Shown: positions 6,274 to 7,476 of the stretch, one piece after another
How the letters are laid out: each line of letters begins with the position of its first letter
Numbering within the stretch: position 1 is the first letter of the stretch
From: Pseudofrankia asymbiotica
GTDB taxonomy: Bacteria; Actinomycetota; Actinomycetes; Frankiales; Frankiaceae
Length of the DNA stretch: 7,476 nt
Reading direction: 5' to 3'
Assembly (NCBI RefSeq): GCF_001983105.1
Contig: NZ_MOMC01000024.1
Span: 173,923 to 181,398 of the forward strand
Translations under genes and position numbers: made by a program
Notes under the pieces: model-generated
What the model saw: only the letters and a program-made list of their open reading frames with translations
Database searches by the model: none
Told to the model about the DNA's origin: nothing

Positions 6274-6413
6274 TGGATCTTCGTTCCAGGCCCGCCGCCT
6301 GGACGACACGTGACCAGGCCTGGGACGACAACGCGGTAGAGGCAGGCTGGCGGGACAGGGGGCCCGACGCGGCGGTCGGCCCGGCATGAGATCCTGGGGT
6401 GCCATGTACCGAA

Positions 6414-6446
6414 CGCGACCGAATCTCCCACCTTGTCCCGGTCGCG
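6414..6446 (+). promoter_or_regulatory. Hairpin just upstream of the penicillin-binding protein ribosome site
   Basis: CGCGACCG (6414-6421) pairs perfectly with CGGTCGCG (6439-6446) across a 17-base loop. The stem ends six bases before the GGAAGGA ribosome site (6452-6458). If transcribed, it could affect initiation or stabilise the leader; it could also be a DNA-level operator. Confidence 0.35.
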
Positions 6447-6451
6447 GTGCG

Positions 6452-6458
6452 GGAAGGA
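6452..6458 (+). promoter_or_regulatory. Ribosome binding site supporting a TTG start
   Basis: GGAAGGA ends 10 bases before TTG at 6469. No ATG or GTG start lies in frame between the upstream stop (6337-6339) and 6469. The next in-frame ATG is at 6901, inside the low-complexity tail. Confidence 0.55.
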
Positions 6459-6468
6459 CGGGACGGCT

Positions 6469-7476
6469 TTGAGCCTGCCTAATGATCAGGAACCGGTCCG
6501 TCGACGCCCGGCGCCACCAGCGGGAGGCCCCGAGGGCGACGCTGCCGGCGGCCCACGCGGCTATGACGACCGTACTCAGGTTCCACGACCTGACCGGTAT
6601 GACCGGCGGGGCCTCGACGAGTGGCCGGACAGGCCCGAGCGCGCCGACCGACCGGCCCGGCCCGAGCGGCCGGCCGGCGGCCGCGGGCCACGCCCCGGCC
6701 AGACCGGCGGCCCCAGCCCGACCGGCGGAGCCACCGCCACGTCCACCTCTACCGGCCGCCGCCCTGTCGCGGGGCGCGGCGACCGGACCGGGTCGCGCCC
6801 CGCGGCCGCCGAGCCGTCGTCGGACCGCCCGGCCTACCACCCGCGCGCCACAGCCAACCGCACGCGCGGCGGGGCCAACGGGTCCGGCGCCGCCCCCACC
6901 ATGGCCGTCGGCGGCCGGACGCGGGGCGTCTCCGACCGGGGCCGCCGGCCGGCGCACCCCGCCGAGCGGGACGCCCTCTACGACACCGTCGACCAGGCCG
7001 CGCTCAGCCGGATCGAGCTGAGCGACCGCGACGAGCAGGCCACCACCTACCGCCGGGTCCCGTCCGACGGCGCCACCCAGGTAGGGCCGCGCCGTTCGGC
7101 GGGGCCGGGCAGCCACCGCCGCGCCGACGGCCTGGATGGGCTGGATGGCCCGGATGGCCGAAACGGCACCGGTCCCAGGCGCGCCGCCGCGGCCGAGGGC
7201 GCCAAGCCGGGGCGCAAGCTCGGGAACCACGGACCGAAATGGTGGCGGGCGCGGCCGCTGTGGCTGCGCCGGCTGGTGGTGTTCGGCTCCCTGTCCGGCG
7301 TGCTGCTGTTCGTCGCGGGGCTCGCGATCATCTACTCGATGACCAAGGTGCCGTTGCCCGACGAGATCAAGATCGGCGGCCAGACCTCGGTCATCTACTA
7401 CTCCGACGGCCAGCACGAGCTCGCTCGGATCACGGGAAATCAGGACCGCACGACGGTCCCGCTCTCACAGATCTCC
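6469..7476 (+). CDS. ponA: Class A penicillin-binding protein, N-terminal part (3' end beyond window)
   Basis: The frame is open from the stop at 6337 to the right edge; from the TTG at 6469 it gives 336 residues. Residues 1 to about 264 form a charged, Pro/Gly/Arg-rich tail that is likely cytoplasmic and disordered. It includes a D-G-L-D-G-L-D-G-P-D-G repeat from 220. A basic W-W-R-A-R-P-L-W-L-R-R segment leads into one transmembrane helix (about 269-289). After it, K-V-P-L-P-D-E-I, then Q-T-S-V-I-Y-Y-S-D-G-Q and V-P-L-S-Q-I, are the usual lead-in to a GT51 transglycosylase domain. Known role of the family: polymerising and cross-linking peptidoglycan outside the membrane. The GT51 and transpeptidase domains lie outside the window, so bifunctionality is inferred. 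Third-position GC is high in this frame from about 6600, which supports coding. The first 40 codons are less biased, so the exact start is less certain. Confidence 0.85.
   Translation, partial: MSLPNDQEPVRRRPAPPAGGPEGDAAGGPRGYDDRTQVPRPDRYDRRGLDEWPDRPERADRPARPERPAGGRGPRPGQTGGPSPTGGATATSTSTGRRPVAGRGDRTGSRPAAAEPSSDRPAYHPRATANRTRGGANGSGAAPTMAVGGRTRGVSDRGRRPAHPAERDALYDTVDQAALSRIELSDRDEQATTYRRVPSDGATQVGPRRSAGPGSHRRADGLDGLDGPDGRNGTGPRRAAAAEGAKPGRKLGNHGPKWWRARPLWLRRLVVFGSLSGVLLFVAGLAIIYSMTKVPLPDEIKIGGQTSVIYYSDGQHELARITGNQDRTTVPLSQIS

Larger units (their letters stand above)
6135..6468. other. Intergenic region before the penicillin-binding protein gene
   Basis: About 330 bp with no supported gene. 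It holds degenerate short tandem repeats (6146-6202), a 20-bp near-palindrome (6254-6273), a small hairpin CCTGGA / TCCAGG (6272-6290), an imperfect stem GGGCCcGAC / GTCGGCCC (about 6360-6384), and a stem just before the ribosome site (6414-6446). No clear -35/-10 pair is visible, though a promoter is expected here because a strong terminator lies upstream. Confidence 0.6.

Noticed and set aside
6139..7416. Long antisense open frame over the ponA tail and upstream gap
   Set aside because: It has no recognisable domain. The forward frame carries a membrane helix and class A penicillin-binding protein lead-in motifs.
1..7476. CRISPR array, tRNA/rRNA gene, insertion sequence or prophage
   Set aside because: No regularly spaced long repeats, no tRNA-like cloverleaf, and no transposase, integrase or terminal inverted repeats were seen on either strand.

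Overview
The window is very GC-rich, with codon third positions almost all G or C, and it carries actinobacterial marker genes: a mycobacterial-type inositol-phosphate synthase, a DUF5318 protein and an actinobacterial class A penicillin-binding protein. The gene set and the protein style suggest a filamentous high-GC actinomycete. A Frankia-like organism is my best guess, but that is recognition rather than proof.

Layout from left to right. A leftward MFS exporter gene starts at 1125 and runs off the left edge. A gap of about 400 bp (1126-1527) holds several short palindromes and a strong leader hairpin. It is followed by a rightward gene (1528-3402) for a membrane-anchored protein that joins a periplasmic-binding-protein-like domain to a von Willebrand A (VWA) domain. 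This gene converges, with a 27-bp gap, on a leftward DUF5318 gene (3430-3864). A second divergent gap (3865-4239) carries a plausible promoter and three 13-bp tandem repeats that look like a PadR operator. Then come a PadR-family regulator (4240-4905) and ino1 (4980-6053), probably one transcription unit. Two consecutive hairpins after ino1 form the likely terminator (6059-6134). A 330-bp gap with short repeats and palindromes leads to the 5' part of a class A penicillin-binding protein gene (6469 to the right edge), which appears to start with TTG.

How the parts relate: Ino1 makes inositol 3-phosphate, which actinobacteria use for phosphatidylinositol, its mannosides and mycothiol. The padR-ino1 pair, the divergent DUF5318 gene and the penicillin-binding protein are also neighbours in Mycobacterium tuberculosis (from memory, Rv0046c-Rv0050), but here the penicillin-binding protein lies on the other side of ino1. 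The shared theme is the cell envelope and its precursors. The MFS and SBP-VWA genes look like lineage-specific neighbours.

I see no clear new defence, mobile or RNA system. The items most worth following up are the tandem PadR-type operator, the SBP-VWA fusion protein with its structured leader, and the conserved but uncharacterised DUF5318 protein.
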